Shown: positions 7,477 to 16,200 of the stretch, one piece after another | How positions within the stretch are numbered: the stretch's first letter is position 1 | Layout: every line of letters begins with the position of its first letter | Source of the DNA: Methanoprimaticola sp047501175 | GTDB taxonomy: Archaea; Thermoplasmatota; Thermoplasmata; Methanomassiliicoccales; Methanomethylophilaceae | Length of the DNA stretch: 64,000 nucleotides | Direction: 5' to 3' | Assembly (NCBI RefSeq): GCF_047501175.1 | Contig: NZ_JBEQWH010000009.1 | Location: 13,718-77,717 of the forward strand | Notes under the pieces: generated by a model | The model's database searches: none | Told to the model about the DNA's origin: nothing | The model's input: only the letters and a program-made list of their open reading frames with translations | Program-made: the position numbers and the translations under genes

Positions 7477-9376
7477 CCAGGTTGATCACTTCGTGGGCAT
7501 GCTCGATGATGAACTCGCGCCTCGGCTCCACGTCGTCGCCCATGAGCACCGAGAACAGCTGGTCCGCCAGGATGCCGTCCTCGATCGTCACCTTCTTCAT
7601 GATCCTGGTCTCGGGGTTCATCGTGGTCTCCCACAGCTGCTGGGGGTTCATCTCCCCGAGTCCCTTGTACCTCGAGACGTTCGCACCCTGGCCGAGTTCG
7701 GCCATGGCGGAGACCATCTCCTCGTCGTTGTAGGCGTAGATCTGCTTCTTCCCCTTGTAGACCCTGTACAGCGGGGGCATCGCGATGTAGACGTGTCCCG
7801 CCTCGATCAGGGGCTTCATCTGCCTGTAGAACAGGGTCAGCAGCAGGGTCCCGATGTGCGCGCCGTCCACATCCGCATCGGTCATGATGACGACGTTGTG
7901 GTAGCGGATCTTGGACACGTCGAACTCCTTCCCTATGCCCCCTCCGATCGCGATGGCGAGGTTCTTGATCTCCTCGTGGTCCAGGAGCCTGTCCGGCCTG
8001 GCCTTCTCCACGTTGAGGATCTTCCCCCTCAGCGGGAGGATGGCCTGGAACTGCCTGTCCCTCCCCTGCTTGGCGCTTCCCCCTGCGGAGTCCCCCTCGA
8101 CTATGTACAGCTCGCATTTGGACGGGTCCCTCTCGGAGCAGTCGGCCAGTTTCCCGGGGAGGCTGGTGGTCTCCAGGACGCTCTTCCTGCGGGTGGCGTC
8201 CCTTGCCTTCCTGGCGGCCTCCCTGCCCTCGAAGGCGGACACCGCCTTCTTGACGATCAGCTGGGCCACCTGCGGGTTCTCGAGCAGGAACTCGGACAGC
8301 TTCTCCCCCATGAGGGCCGATACGGCACCCTGGGCGATGCTGCTACCCAGCTTCGCCTTCGTCTGTCCCTCGAACTGGGGCTCGGGCATCCTGACGCTGA
8401 TGATGGCGGTCAGACCCTCGCGGACATCGGACCCCTCGAGGGTCATGTCCTTCAGCAGGTTGTTCGCCTTGCCATAGTCGTTTATCGTCTTGGTGAGGGC
8501 GGTCCTGAACCCGGTCAGGTGCGTCCCTCCCTCCGGAGTGAAGATCGTGTTGACGAAAGAGTCTATCTCCTCGTTGTACCCGTCGGTCCACTGGAGCGCG
8601 ATGTCGATGACGACGTTGTTCTTCTCGCCCTCGAAGTGCATTGGAGAGGGGTGGAGGGGCGTCTTGGACCTGTTCAGGTATTGGACGAACTCGGAGACCC
8701 CTCCGTCATAGTGGAACCTCTCCTTCCTGCCCGTGCGCTTGTCCTCGAAGTTGATGGTGGCCTCCTTGTTCAGGAACGCCTGGTTGCGGAACCTGTTCTG
8801 AAGGGTCGTATAGTCGAACGCCACGGTCTCGAACATCTCGGGGTCCGGCCAGAACGTGATCGTCGTGCCGTGACGGTCAGAATCCCCGATGACCTCGACG
8901 GGCCCGTCGGGGATTCCGATCCTGTATGTCTGCTGGAAGCGCTTGCCCTCCCTGTCCACGGTGGCGATGAGCCGCTCGGACAGTGCGTTGACGACGGAGA
9001 CCCCGACCCCGTGCAGACCACCGGAGACCTTGTAACTGTTCTGATTGAACTTCCCCCCGGCATGCAGGTCCGTGAGACACATCTCGAGAGCGGACTTGCC
9101 CTCCTCCTGGTTCATACCGGTCGGTATACCCCTGCCGTCATCCGTGACGGATATCGAACCGTCCTCGTTGATCACGACATCGACCTCGGTCGCGAATCCC
9201 GCCATGACCTCGTCGATACCGTTGTCCACGACCTCGTACACCATGTGATGGAGACCGCGGGAGTCGGTGGACCCGATGTACATCCCCGGCCTTTTCCTGA
9301 CCGCCTCCAGACCATGGAGCGCGACGATGCTGTCCGCGTCATAGTCCTCTTCGGCCTTGTTGAAATTCCCATCCAT
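7469..9376 (-). CDS. gyrB: DNA gyrase subunit B
   Basis: ATPase subunit of gyrase, 635 residues, the short form without the E. coli insert. The GHKL ATPase domain has EVVDNGIDE with catalytic Glu48 and Asn52, then DDGRGIP and GGLHGVGVSVVNALS. The TOPRIM domain carries EGDSAGGSAKQGRDR and the TDADVDG metal site. The start is the ATG at 9376, preceded by AGAGGAT; the frame is open far upstream but without homology. The promoter TATA box lies about 9405-9414 and directly abuts a 27-bp alternating purine-pyrimidine tract. Divergent from thiC. Confidence 0.97.
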   Translation of the reverse strand: MDGNFNKAEEDYDADSIVALHGLEAVRKRPGMYIGSTDSRGLHHMVYEVVDNGIDEVMAGFATEVDVVINEDGSISVTDDGRGIPTGMNQEEGKSALEMCLTDLHAGGKFNQNSYKVSGGLHGVGVSVVNALSERLIATVDREGKRFQQTYRIGIPDGPVEVIGDSDRHGTTITFWPDPEMFETVAFDYTTLQNRFRNQAFLNKEATINFEDKRTGRKERFHYDGGVSEFVQYLNRSKTPLHPSPMHFEGEKNNVVIDIALQWTDGYNEEIDSFVNTIFTPEGGTHLTGFRTALTKTINDYGKANNLLKDMTLEGSDVREGLTAIISVRMPEPQFEGQTKAKLGSSIAQGAVSALMGEKLSEFLLENPQVAQLIVKKAVSAFEGREAARKARDATRRKSVLETTSLPGKLADCSERDPSKCELYIVEGDSAGGSAKQGRDRQFQAILPLRGKILNVEKARPDRLLDHEEIKNLAIAIGGGIGKEFDVSKIRYHNVVIMTDADVDGAHIGTLLLTLFYRQMKPLIEAGHVYIAMPPLYRVYKGKKQIYAYNDEEMVSAMAELGQGANVSRYKGLGEMNPQQLWETTMNPETRIMKKVTIEDGILADQLFSVLMGDDVEPRREFIIEHAHEVINLDV

Positions 9377-9404
9377 AGAAATCCTCTGGTTGACCGATGG
9401 TTTC

Positions 9405-9444
9405 TTTATATAAATAGGCGCGCGCACGCGTATACACGCGCGCG
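9405..9444 (-). promoter_or_regulatory. gyrB promoter with Z-DNA-prone tract
   Basis: On the minus strand a TTTATATAAA box (9405-9414) lies 29-38 bases before the gyrB ATG, implying a leader of only a few bases. Immediately upstream of the box, 9418-9444 is a perfect alternation of purine and pyrimidine for 27 bases, mostly GC/GCAC steps with a central GTATAC. Such tracts flip to left-handed DNA under negative supercoiling. Its position at the BRE/TATA of the supercoiling enzyme suggests a torsion-sensing promoter; that function is inference. Confidence 0.6.
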
Positions 9445-9628
9445 AGGGGATGCGTGACGAATCTAATTCCGTGTGTATGCCGCAGTCGATTCCTGCATAT
9501 GGATCGGAACATCGGCAACGGACGGGGCCGTGATGTACGGCACATGCCGGGACGGATGGCTCCCCTTGGGACGCAGTCCGCACTACGACTCTTTTTAGAA
9601 CATCCGCATGATATGGGGAGCGATCCCA

Positions 9629-10924
9629 ATGAGTACGATCATGGAGCAGGCCCGCAGGGGCGAAACAACGGATCTGATGCGGAAGATCGCGGAGAAGGAA
9701 GGAGTCAGTCCCGAATTCATCCGCAACGGCATCGCTTCGGGACGCATCTGCGCCCCGCACAACCCAGTCCACGACGCAGAGCCAGCGGCCATAGGCGAAG
9801 GACTCTCCATCAAGATCAACGTCAACCTGGGAACGTCCAGGGACATCGTGGACCTCGATTCCGAGATCGAGAAGCTGAAGGTCGCGATGAGATACGGTGC
9901 CGACGCGGTCATGGACCTGAGCACCGGCGGGGACATCGACGCCATACGTGCCAGGCTTCTGAAGGAATGCCCCGTGATGATGGGCTCCGTCCCGATATAC
10001 CAGACCGGCCTCACCGCCGCCAGGAAGAACGCCGTCGTCGAGATGACCGAGGACGACATATTCAACGGAATCGAGAAGCATGCCAAGGACGGTATGGACT
10101 TCATGACCGTCCATTGCGGGATCACCCGCGAGACGGTCGGATGGCTGAGGAAGAGCCCCCGTCTCATGGACGTCGTCTCCAGAGGAGGGTCGTTCCTCAC
10201 GGCATGGATACTCCACAACGATGAGGAGAATCCGCTCTACAAGAACTACGACTACCTGCTGGAGATGGCCAGGAAGTACGAGTTCACCCTGTCGTTGGGC
10301 GACGGGTTCAGGCCCGGATGCATAGACGACGCGACCGACCAGGCCCAGATCTCCGAACTGATGACCTTGGGACACCTCGTGAGACGCGCAAGGGATGCCG
10401 GGGTCCAGAACATGGTCGAAGGGCCCGGCCACGTTCCGCTGGACCAGGTGCCGATGAACATGCAGATCCAGAAGAGGTTCTGCGACAACGCGCCGTTCTA
10501 CGTCCTCGGACCGCTCGTGACGGACATCGCGCCCGGGTACGACCACATCGTCGGAGCGATCGGCGGAGCGGTCGCAGCACAGTCCGGGGCGGACTTCCTA
10601 TGCTATCTGACGCCTGCCGAGCACCTTTCCCTGCCGGATGTCGACGATGTCCGCGAAGGGGTCATCGCATCGAAGATCGCGGCCCATGTCGGCGACCTCA
10701 GCAGAGGGATCGGGAGGGAGCGCGACACCAGGATGGCCAAGGCCCGGAAGAACCTGGACTGGAACACCATGTACGACACATGCATAGATCCCGAGAAGGC
10801 CCGCAGATACAGATGCAGGGGCTGTACCGAGGAGAGCGAGGGGTGTTCCATGTGCGGTGACGTGTGTGCGATCAAGATCGTCAACACGTACATGCGGAAG
10901 GAAGACGGGAACCACGACTGCTGA
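9629..10924 (+). CDS. thiC: Phosphomethylpyrimidine synthase ThiC
   Basis: Radical SAM enzyme converting aminoimidazole ribotide to the HMP-phosphate pyrimidine of thiamine, 431 residues. Visible landmarks: DAVMDLSTGGDID, MVEGPGHVPLDQVPMN, LGPLVTDIAPGYDHI, and the C-terminal cluster motif CSMCGDVC. This is CX2CX3C, one residue shorter in the last spacer than the CX2CX4C of classic bacterial ThiC and similar to forms in anaerobes as I recall them. Start is the ATG at 9629 with GGGGAG about 9 bases before; an ATG at 9608 would add seven residues upstream of that site. A TATA-like cttttttaga-type stretch lies near 9590-9598. No TPP riboswitch is evident in the short leader. Confidence 0.95.
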   Translation: MSTIMEQARRGETTDLMRKIAEKEGVSPEFIRNGIASGRICAPHNPVHDAEPAAIGEGLSIKINVNLGTSRDIVDLDSEIEKLKVAMRYGADAVMDLSTGGDIDAIRARLLKECPVMMGSVPIYQTGLTAARKNAVVEMTEDDIFNGIEKHAKDGMDFMTVHCGITRETVGWLRKSPRLMDVVSRGGSFLTAWILHNDEENPLYKNYDYLLEMARKYEFTLSLGDGFRPGCIDDATDQAQISELMTLGHLVRRARDAGVQNMVEGPGHVPLDQVPMNMQIQKRFCDNAPFYVLGPLVTDIAPGYDHIVGAIGGAVAAQSGADFLCYLTPAEHLSLPDVDDVREGVIASKIAAHVGDLSRGIGRERDTRMAKARKNLDWNTMYDTCIDPEKARRYRCRGCTEESEGCSMCGDVCAIKIVNTYMRKEDGNHDC

Positions 10925-10934
10925 TCCCACAGCA

Positions 10935-10952
10935 CGGACGGGAGACCGTCCG
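10935..10952 (+). terminator. Hairpin after thiC
   Basis: Perfect seven-pair stem CGGACGG/CCGTCCG closed by a GAGA (GNRA) loop, 10 bases after the thiC stop. No U-run follows. Probably a 3'-end structure. Confidence 0.5.
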
Positions 10953-10995
10953 AAACACCCTTCCCTCTCTCGGAACAAACTGATTGGTGGAGAAA

Positions 10996-11070
10996 TGGAG
11001 CCACTGGAGGGGATCGAACCCCCGGCCTACGGTTTACGAAACCGCCGCTCTACCGCTGAGCCACAGTGGC
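10996..11070 (-). tRNA. tRNA-Thr (CGT)
   Basis: Cloverleaf read on the minus strand: acceptor GCCACTG pairs with CAGTGGC, D arm GCTC..GAGC, anticodon loop TTCGTAA (anticodon CGT, reading ACG), T arm GGTTCGATCCC, discriminator T as in archaeal tRNA-Thr, and an encoded CCA at 10996-10998. The body is 10999-11070, 72 bases. A TATA box (tttaaata on this strand, about 11096-11103) lies about 27 bases upstream. No intron is seen. Confidence 0.95.
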
Positions 11071-11133
11071 ACTGAGAATCGCGATATATTCCTTCTATTT
11101 AAATGGCCTGCACGAGCCGCTCAGGTCATGCGA

Positions 11134-11970
11134 TTATCGTCCTCGAGCACGGGACGTGCCTCGAAGCCTGTATCTGGGGAACATGTCCCTGAACACGACG
11201 GCATCCTTCTCGATCAACGGGGACTCGCAGATGAACGTGCACTCCTGCTTCGAATCATCGAGGACATTCGCCAGAAGCTGCAGATCTGGCTCTTTGGTCT
11301 CCAGAGGCAGATGGGAGATCTCACCCTTGTCGCCGTACTTTATGCAGCTGATATGGAAGTGGGCCACATCCCCACAGAGGCCGAAGAACTCGTCCGTGAG
11401 GTCGCGCATATCCTGCTCCGTCCTGAGGGACCCGTGGCCGCGTGCGTGGACGTGAGCGACATCCAACACCGGACGGACGCCATCGACCGAATCCATCACC
11501 TGGGCGATCTCCTTCAGTGTCCCGAACTGTCCGAGCTTCCCCATGGTCTCCACGCCGAGGATCACGTCCCGGATCCCCTCGTCGTCCAGGACCTCCTTGC
11601 TCCTGTTCAGTCCGTCGATCACGTTGCCTAGGGCGGTATCGGGCGACTTCCCGTACGATGCCGCATGGATCACGATGATGTACGCGCCGAGATTGTGGGC
11701 GGCACGGGCCGTGGAGGTGACATAATCGACGCTCTTGTCCCTCTTCTCCTGCTCCTCCGAGTTGAAGCTTATGAAATACGGCGCATGGCAGCTCAGCCTG
11801 ATGTCCAGCTCCTTCGCCTTCCTGCCGATCTCCTGCGCCCTTTCTTCACCGATGCGGGCACCGCGGACGAACTCCACCTCCAACGCGTCCAACCCGAGGC
11901 CTCTGGTGTACTCCAGGGCTCCCTCCGGCTTCTTCCCGGCAGCGGGATAGCCCGCAGGTCCGAATCTCAT
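11134..11970 (-). CDS. nfo: Endonuclease IV-like AP endonuclease
   Basis: Deoxyribonuclease IV / AP endonuclease family 2 protein, 278 residues, a Zn-dependent TIM barrel that cuts the backbone 5' of abasic sites in base-excision repair. Metal-ligand segments visible: LSCHAPYFI, VIHAAS, LGVETMG, LDVAHVHARG and HFHIS. It starts at the ATG 11970, 48 bases from the divergent OGG1-type glycosylase gene. This placement supports a repair function, because the glycosylase creates the abasic sites this enzyme would cut. Stop is TAA. A related sugar-isomerase-like TIM barrel is the alternative, but the length and ligand set favour endonuclease IV. Confidence 0.82.
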   Translation of the reverse strand: MRFGPAGYPAAGKKPEGALEYTRGLGLDALEVEFVRGARIGEERAQEIGRKAKELDIRLSCHAPYFISFNSEEQEKRDKSVDYVTSTARAAHNLGAYIIVIHAASYGKSPDTALGNVIDGLNRSKEVLDDEGIRDVILGVETMGKLGQFGTLKEIAQVMDSVDGVRPVLDVAHVHARGHGSLRTEQDMRDLTDEFFGLCGDVAHFHISCIKYGDKGEISHLPLETKEPDLQLLANVLDDSKQECTFICESPLIEKDAVVFRDMFPRYRLRGTSRARGR

Positions 11971-12018
11971 GGCATCCTGATGCCCGCATAGTTATTTTAT
12001 GGCGACGATTCCCCCAGC

Positions 12019-12930
12019 ATGCGCATGGAGCTCGAAGTCTCGCTGGATCCGACCCTCGGATGCGGACAGGCCCACAGATGGAGGAAGGACGGGGACTGGT
12101 GGACCGGCGTGCTGGGAAACGAGATAGTCCGCCTGAGACAGACAGAGTACGGCGCGGATGTGGAGGGGTGCTCCGACAAGGCCGCACTCCTCGAGTATTT
12201 CCGCTCCGGCGACGACCTGCAGGGCATAGTCTCGGAGATATCCGAGAGGGACCCCTATGTAGCATCGCTGTCCTCCCAATGTCCCGGGCTCCGCATACTC
12301 AAACAGAACCCGTGGGAATGCCTGGGGACCTATCTCCTGGCTACGAACGCCAATGTCGCGAGGATCGGCAAGATGGTCGAATCCGTGTGCGAACTGTGCG
12401 GGAGGGACCTCGGAGGAAGGCATGCGTTCCCGACGCCAGGGGAGATCCTCGACCGTGCGGAGCTCATACCGTCTTGCAGGCTGGGTTTCCGCGAGAACAG
12501 GTTCATAGAGCTGGCTCAACGCACGGAGGATGGGGAGATCGACCCGTACGGGATCGCGTCCATGGAGTATGAGGAGTGTATCGGTGCGCTCATGGAGATA
12601 AAAGGGGTGGGTCCGAAGGTGGCCGATTGCGTGGCGATCTTCGGATGCGGACACCTCGATGCGTTCCCGGTCGACGTCCGCATAGCGCAGATAATGGAGA
12701 ACATGTACGGCGTGAAGGGCTCGTACAAGGTCGTGTCCCGGTATGGGCGCGAGAGATTCGGCAGATACGCGGGATACGCCCAGGAGTTCCTGTATCACAG
12801 CAAGTTCATAACGGGACCCGGAACGTCGTCGGTCGAGCGATACGACCGGGGAAGCGACGTCAGAGGCACTTCGGGGGCATCGTGCCGGTCTCCGACCGGT
12901 AGATCTCCGCGAGGAGCCCGATCTTCTTGA
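12019..12930 (+). CDS. 8-oxoguanine DNA glycosylase (OGG1 type)
   Basis: Base-excision repair glycosylase/AP lyase that removes 8-oxoguanine, 303 residues. An N-terminal OGG_N-like domain is followed by the helix-hairpin-helix GPD domain: MEIKGVGPKVADCVAIF, with the catalytic lysine expected at K200 and the catalytic aspartate at D219 in FPVDVRI. This matches the eukaryote-like OGG1 pattern GVGTKVADC...VPVDV. The last 20 or so residues are Ser/Arg-rich, and 71 bases at the 3' end overlap the convergent regulator gene, so the true functional end is near residue 275. Starts at ATG 12019 (or 12025). Divergent partner of endonuclease IV. Confidence 0.85.
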   Translation: MRMELEVSLDPTLGCGQAHRWRKDGDWWTGVLGNEIVRLRQTEYGADVEGCSDKAALLEYFRSGDDLQGIVSEISERDPYVASLSSQCPGLRILKQNPWECLGTYLLATNANVARIGKMVESVCELCGRDLGGRHAFPTPGEILDRAELIPSCRLGFRENRFIELAQRTEDGEIDPYGIASMEYEECIGALMEIKGVGPKVADCVAIFGCGHLDAFPVDVRIAQIMENMYGVKGSYKVVSRYGRERFGRYAGYAQEFLYHSKFITGPGTSSVERYDRGSDVRGTSGASCRSPTGRSPRGARSS

Positions 12931-13216
12931 CGGTCCCGCAGAGGGAGCACATCTCCCGGTCGAACTCGGAGTCCTCCTCCGCGATCCTCCTGGCGGACTC
13001 CCTGACCTCTGCCAGGAACTGATCGTACATCTCCGCCGAGGAATACTCGCCGCCGCGCTTCTTTGTCAGATACTGGGATATGGCCGCATCGGTCACACCG
13101 AACCTGCGGGCGACCTCGGCCTGCTTCATACCGTATCCGGACACGAGCTCCCTTGCCACCTCTCTGCGGATTAGCGGCAGGACCTGCCACACCACGATCT
13201 CGCAAGGTATCTTCAT
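12860..13216 (-). CDS. HTH transcriptional regulator with C-terminal CxxC
   Basis: A 118-residue predicted DNA-binding protein. A helix-turn-helix (about residues 29-53: GMKQAEVARRFGVTDAAISQYL) is followed by a helical segment and a C-terminal CSLCGTVKK motif that could bind metal or an Fe-S cluster. This architecture matches an archaeal family of XRE-like regulators annotated as predicted transcriptional regulators (COG2522-like). The ATG at 13216 has a TATA-like ttaaagtttttaatag stretch just upstream on this strand, so it may be leaderless. Its 3' 71 bases overlap the convergent glycosylase gene. Targets are unknown. Confidence 0.75.
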   Translation of the reverse strand: MKIPCEIVVWQVLPLIRREVARELVSGYGMKQAEVARRFGVTDAAISQYLTKKRGGEYSSAEMYDQFLAEVRESARRIAEEDSEFDREMCSLCGTVKKIGLLAEIYRSETGTMPPKCL

Positions 13217-13263
13217 CGTCCATGGGATGCGATGACCCTATTAAAAACTTTAACCCCGTTAAC

Positions 13264-16200
13264 TCACGCACCGAGGTTCAGCTTGGAATAGAACTCCGAG
13301 ACGTCCCAGTCGTCGTCATCCCTCTCCCTCTGCGACTCCAGTCTGACACCGGCGGCCTGTGCGGCCTCCTTGAGGATCCTGGATGCACGGTCGGACCCTT
13401 CGAACTCCTCGACCTTCGCGCCGGACACGCACACCTTCCCCTTGAACGAGCCGATGATCTCCGGGCCGCGCATGATCACTGCCTTCGTGCTCCCGCAGTG
13501 CGCACGTATGTGCTCGCGCAGGTACAGGCTGAGGTTGTCCTGGGTGTTGAGGACGAATGACTCGCCGAACCCGATGTGCCTCTTCCCGACGTCCGGGGAC
13601 AGCATCCATCTCAGTGTGGGGTCCCCCTCCATGAAGAACCCCTTCTTCACCACGCCGTCGTTCTCCAGCTCGGCGAGGACCCGCCTCGCCTCCGACATCC
13701 TGCACTCTATGAAGAGCGAGAAGAGGTCCGCGGTGAACGAGCCGAATCCCTTGAAATGCTCGGCGGCCACACGCTTCAGCGCATCGAAGCGGTCGATGCC
13801 CGCATCCTTCACCTCGACGTACCTGGAGTCGAGGTCCTGGCCTATGACCGTGCCGCGGACGAGCTCGTTTATCGCCTCGGACGTGACCTCCTGCGAATAG
13901 GGGGAGTTCGAGAATATCTCCTTCCTGGAGATGGGCTGGTCGCGCCTCACGATCCCCAGGACGCTCTTGGCGGGCTCGGACATGACGATGGCCTTGGCGG
14001 AACGGTACAGCCCCGCGGTCTCGGGGGTCGCGTACCCTATGAAGGACGGCATCAGCGCGATCTTCAGGGCACCGGTCCCGTCCAGCTGCTTCTTCAGCGA
14101 GGACGTGTCCCGGACACGAATGGGCAGCTCCTGCTCCCCTCTGATGTATCCGCGCGAGTTCAGGAGGATCGCGGCCGTCCCCTTCCAATCGGTCTTGGAG
14201 ACGCCCTGCCTCCGGATGGCCATGCTGATCAGTATGTCCTCGGACACCGTCCAGGGCTCGAACCTCCCCTTCGCATAGAACCCGTTTATGAGATGGTACC
14301 CGTTCGACAGCAGGACGTCCGCGACCTGGTCGTCCAGCTCGGAAGCGTCCTTGTTCAGGATCTCGCGTATGCGCACTATCTCCATGCCCTTCTGCCGGTA
14401 GAATCCCATCATCCGGTCTATCGCGGCGAGGACCTCGGGGAGCATCGACGGATCGTCCATGTCCATGCCGCGTATGTCGATGACCCCTGCCATCTCCCAC
14501 ATCTCCATGGCCCCGACCACGGTGTTCCCGCGGACGATCGGGTAGATCCACTTGTCCCCGTAGCGCGAGGTGATCTCCGCCCACTTGGACCCCAGGTCCG
14601 GGTCGGACAGCGTCAGGATCCGGAGCGGGAACTCCTGCTCCGGGACATCGTCCAGGCGGGGGATCTCATCGGACATCACCAGCATGGGCGTCTGACCCTC
14701 GCCGACCAGGATGGTCTCCGCCCCGATGTCGGATGCCACGGCCTCGGTCTCGTCCGCGGACACCCCTGTTATGAACCTCATGGAGCCTGCGGGGACCGGG
14801 CCGTATCCGCGTATCGCCCTCTCGGTGAGCGTCCTGAGCGCATCGTCCCCGGGCACGTCGGGCGTGTACGGCGCGTACGTGTTCTCGGTCCCCCAGTCCT
14901 CCTTGTCGTCGAAGTCGCGCACCACCATCAGGGAGCGGTCTATCCTCATGACGGCCTCCTTGGCGGCCTCCTTGTCCATGCCGGTGGCCGCCAGGATCTG
15001 CCTGAACGTGGCGCGGCCGCTGCGCTCGATGACCTCCATGACGCGCTCGTCCCCCGGCTGCGTCTCGTCGTTCCGCATCGTGGCGAGCCTCGCACCATCC
15101 TCGCGGAGCACGAACCGCACCCTTCCGCGGACGAAGCGCCCGAGGAGGATCTCCCCGGACCTGCGCATCTCCTGCCATTCCGAGAGATCGAAGCCGTCCA
15201 CCCTCTGGAAGACGTCCAGCTCGCTGCCCGCGCTACCGTAGAACTCGAAGTACTCGCGTATCGACGAGAACCTCTCGCCCTTGGAGAGCCTGTAGCGCTC
15301 GACGGTCTCGTAATCATAGACGTTGTCCTTGCCGGCCTTCAGGCGCATGTAGTCCAGCTTCAGCATGTACTGGTCGTTCTCGGAGATCAGGAACTTGCCC
15401 TTGACGACCTCCTCCTCCGCGCACAGGGATTCCAGGGACGTCTTCGCCTCGGAGTCCTCCAGCGACAGCGCGTACGCCACCTCCTGGACGGTTGCGGGAG
15501 CGAAGCACTCCAGGTAGCGCAGGACTATGCGGTCGATCGCGGAGTCCCTGTCCATGTCGGGGACGTCCGCGCGGGAGAAGTACCATCTGTTGTTGCCGGT
15601 TATCCCCGCCCTCGTCACCAGGTACATGGACTCGAGCTTCCTGACGGACCTGAACACGGCGTCCTCGCTGACCTCCAGGTCCGCGGTGACCTCCGAGAGC
15701 AGGGTCCTCTCGCCTATCCTCTCCAGGACGGCCTCGTCGACGTCGTTGAGCTTCCTCTCCTTCCTCGTCGCGGCCGCATAGAACGGTATCTCCGAACGTG
15801 TCATGACGTGGGTCTCGTCGAGGAAGACCGTGCCCAGCACGCCTTCGTTTATTAGGTCGCGGACCCAACCGTCCACGGTGGCCTTGTCCTCGTCCGCGTA
15901 CGCGTAGATGTTGCGCCCCCTCTGCCTGAGCGCCTGCAGCGGCCCCGTGGAGGCAAGGACCTTCGGGACGTCCTCCTTGCAGAGCGCCCTGGGGGGCTTC
16001 TGTGAGAAGTACGGGATGATCTGGTCCTCGGTGAACTCGAACTCGGACACGGAATCCCCCAGCGCACGGTACAGGACCTTGCGGTGGAGCTCCCTGAGCA
16101 GTGCGGACCTGTCCTCCATGAGGACGATGTCCGAGAATCCCGACAGGATGGCCGAATGGGCGAACGGGGACGGCGTCCCGGTGAAGCGGATGACGTCCAC

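Noticed and set aside
5773..9457. Two long plus-strand frames (570 and 671 codons)
   Set aside because: Antisense of gyrA and gyrB.
9600..9628. TPP riboswitch before thiC
   Set aside because: The leader between the likely TATA box and the ATG is about 30 bases, too short for the THI element.
9377..10546. Long N-terminal extension of the gyrB frame
   Set aside because: The frame runs antisense through thiC and the promoter; GyrB homology starts at the ATG at 9376, which has a ribosome site and TATA box.
10857..11075. Plus-strand frame with LEGIEPPAYGLRNRRSTAEPQWH-like end
   Set aside because: This well-known phantom protein is the antisense translation of a tRNA, here tRNA-Thr.
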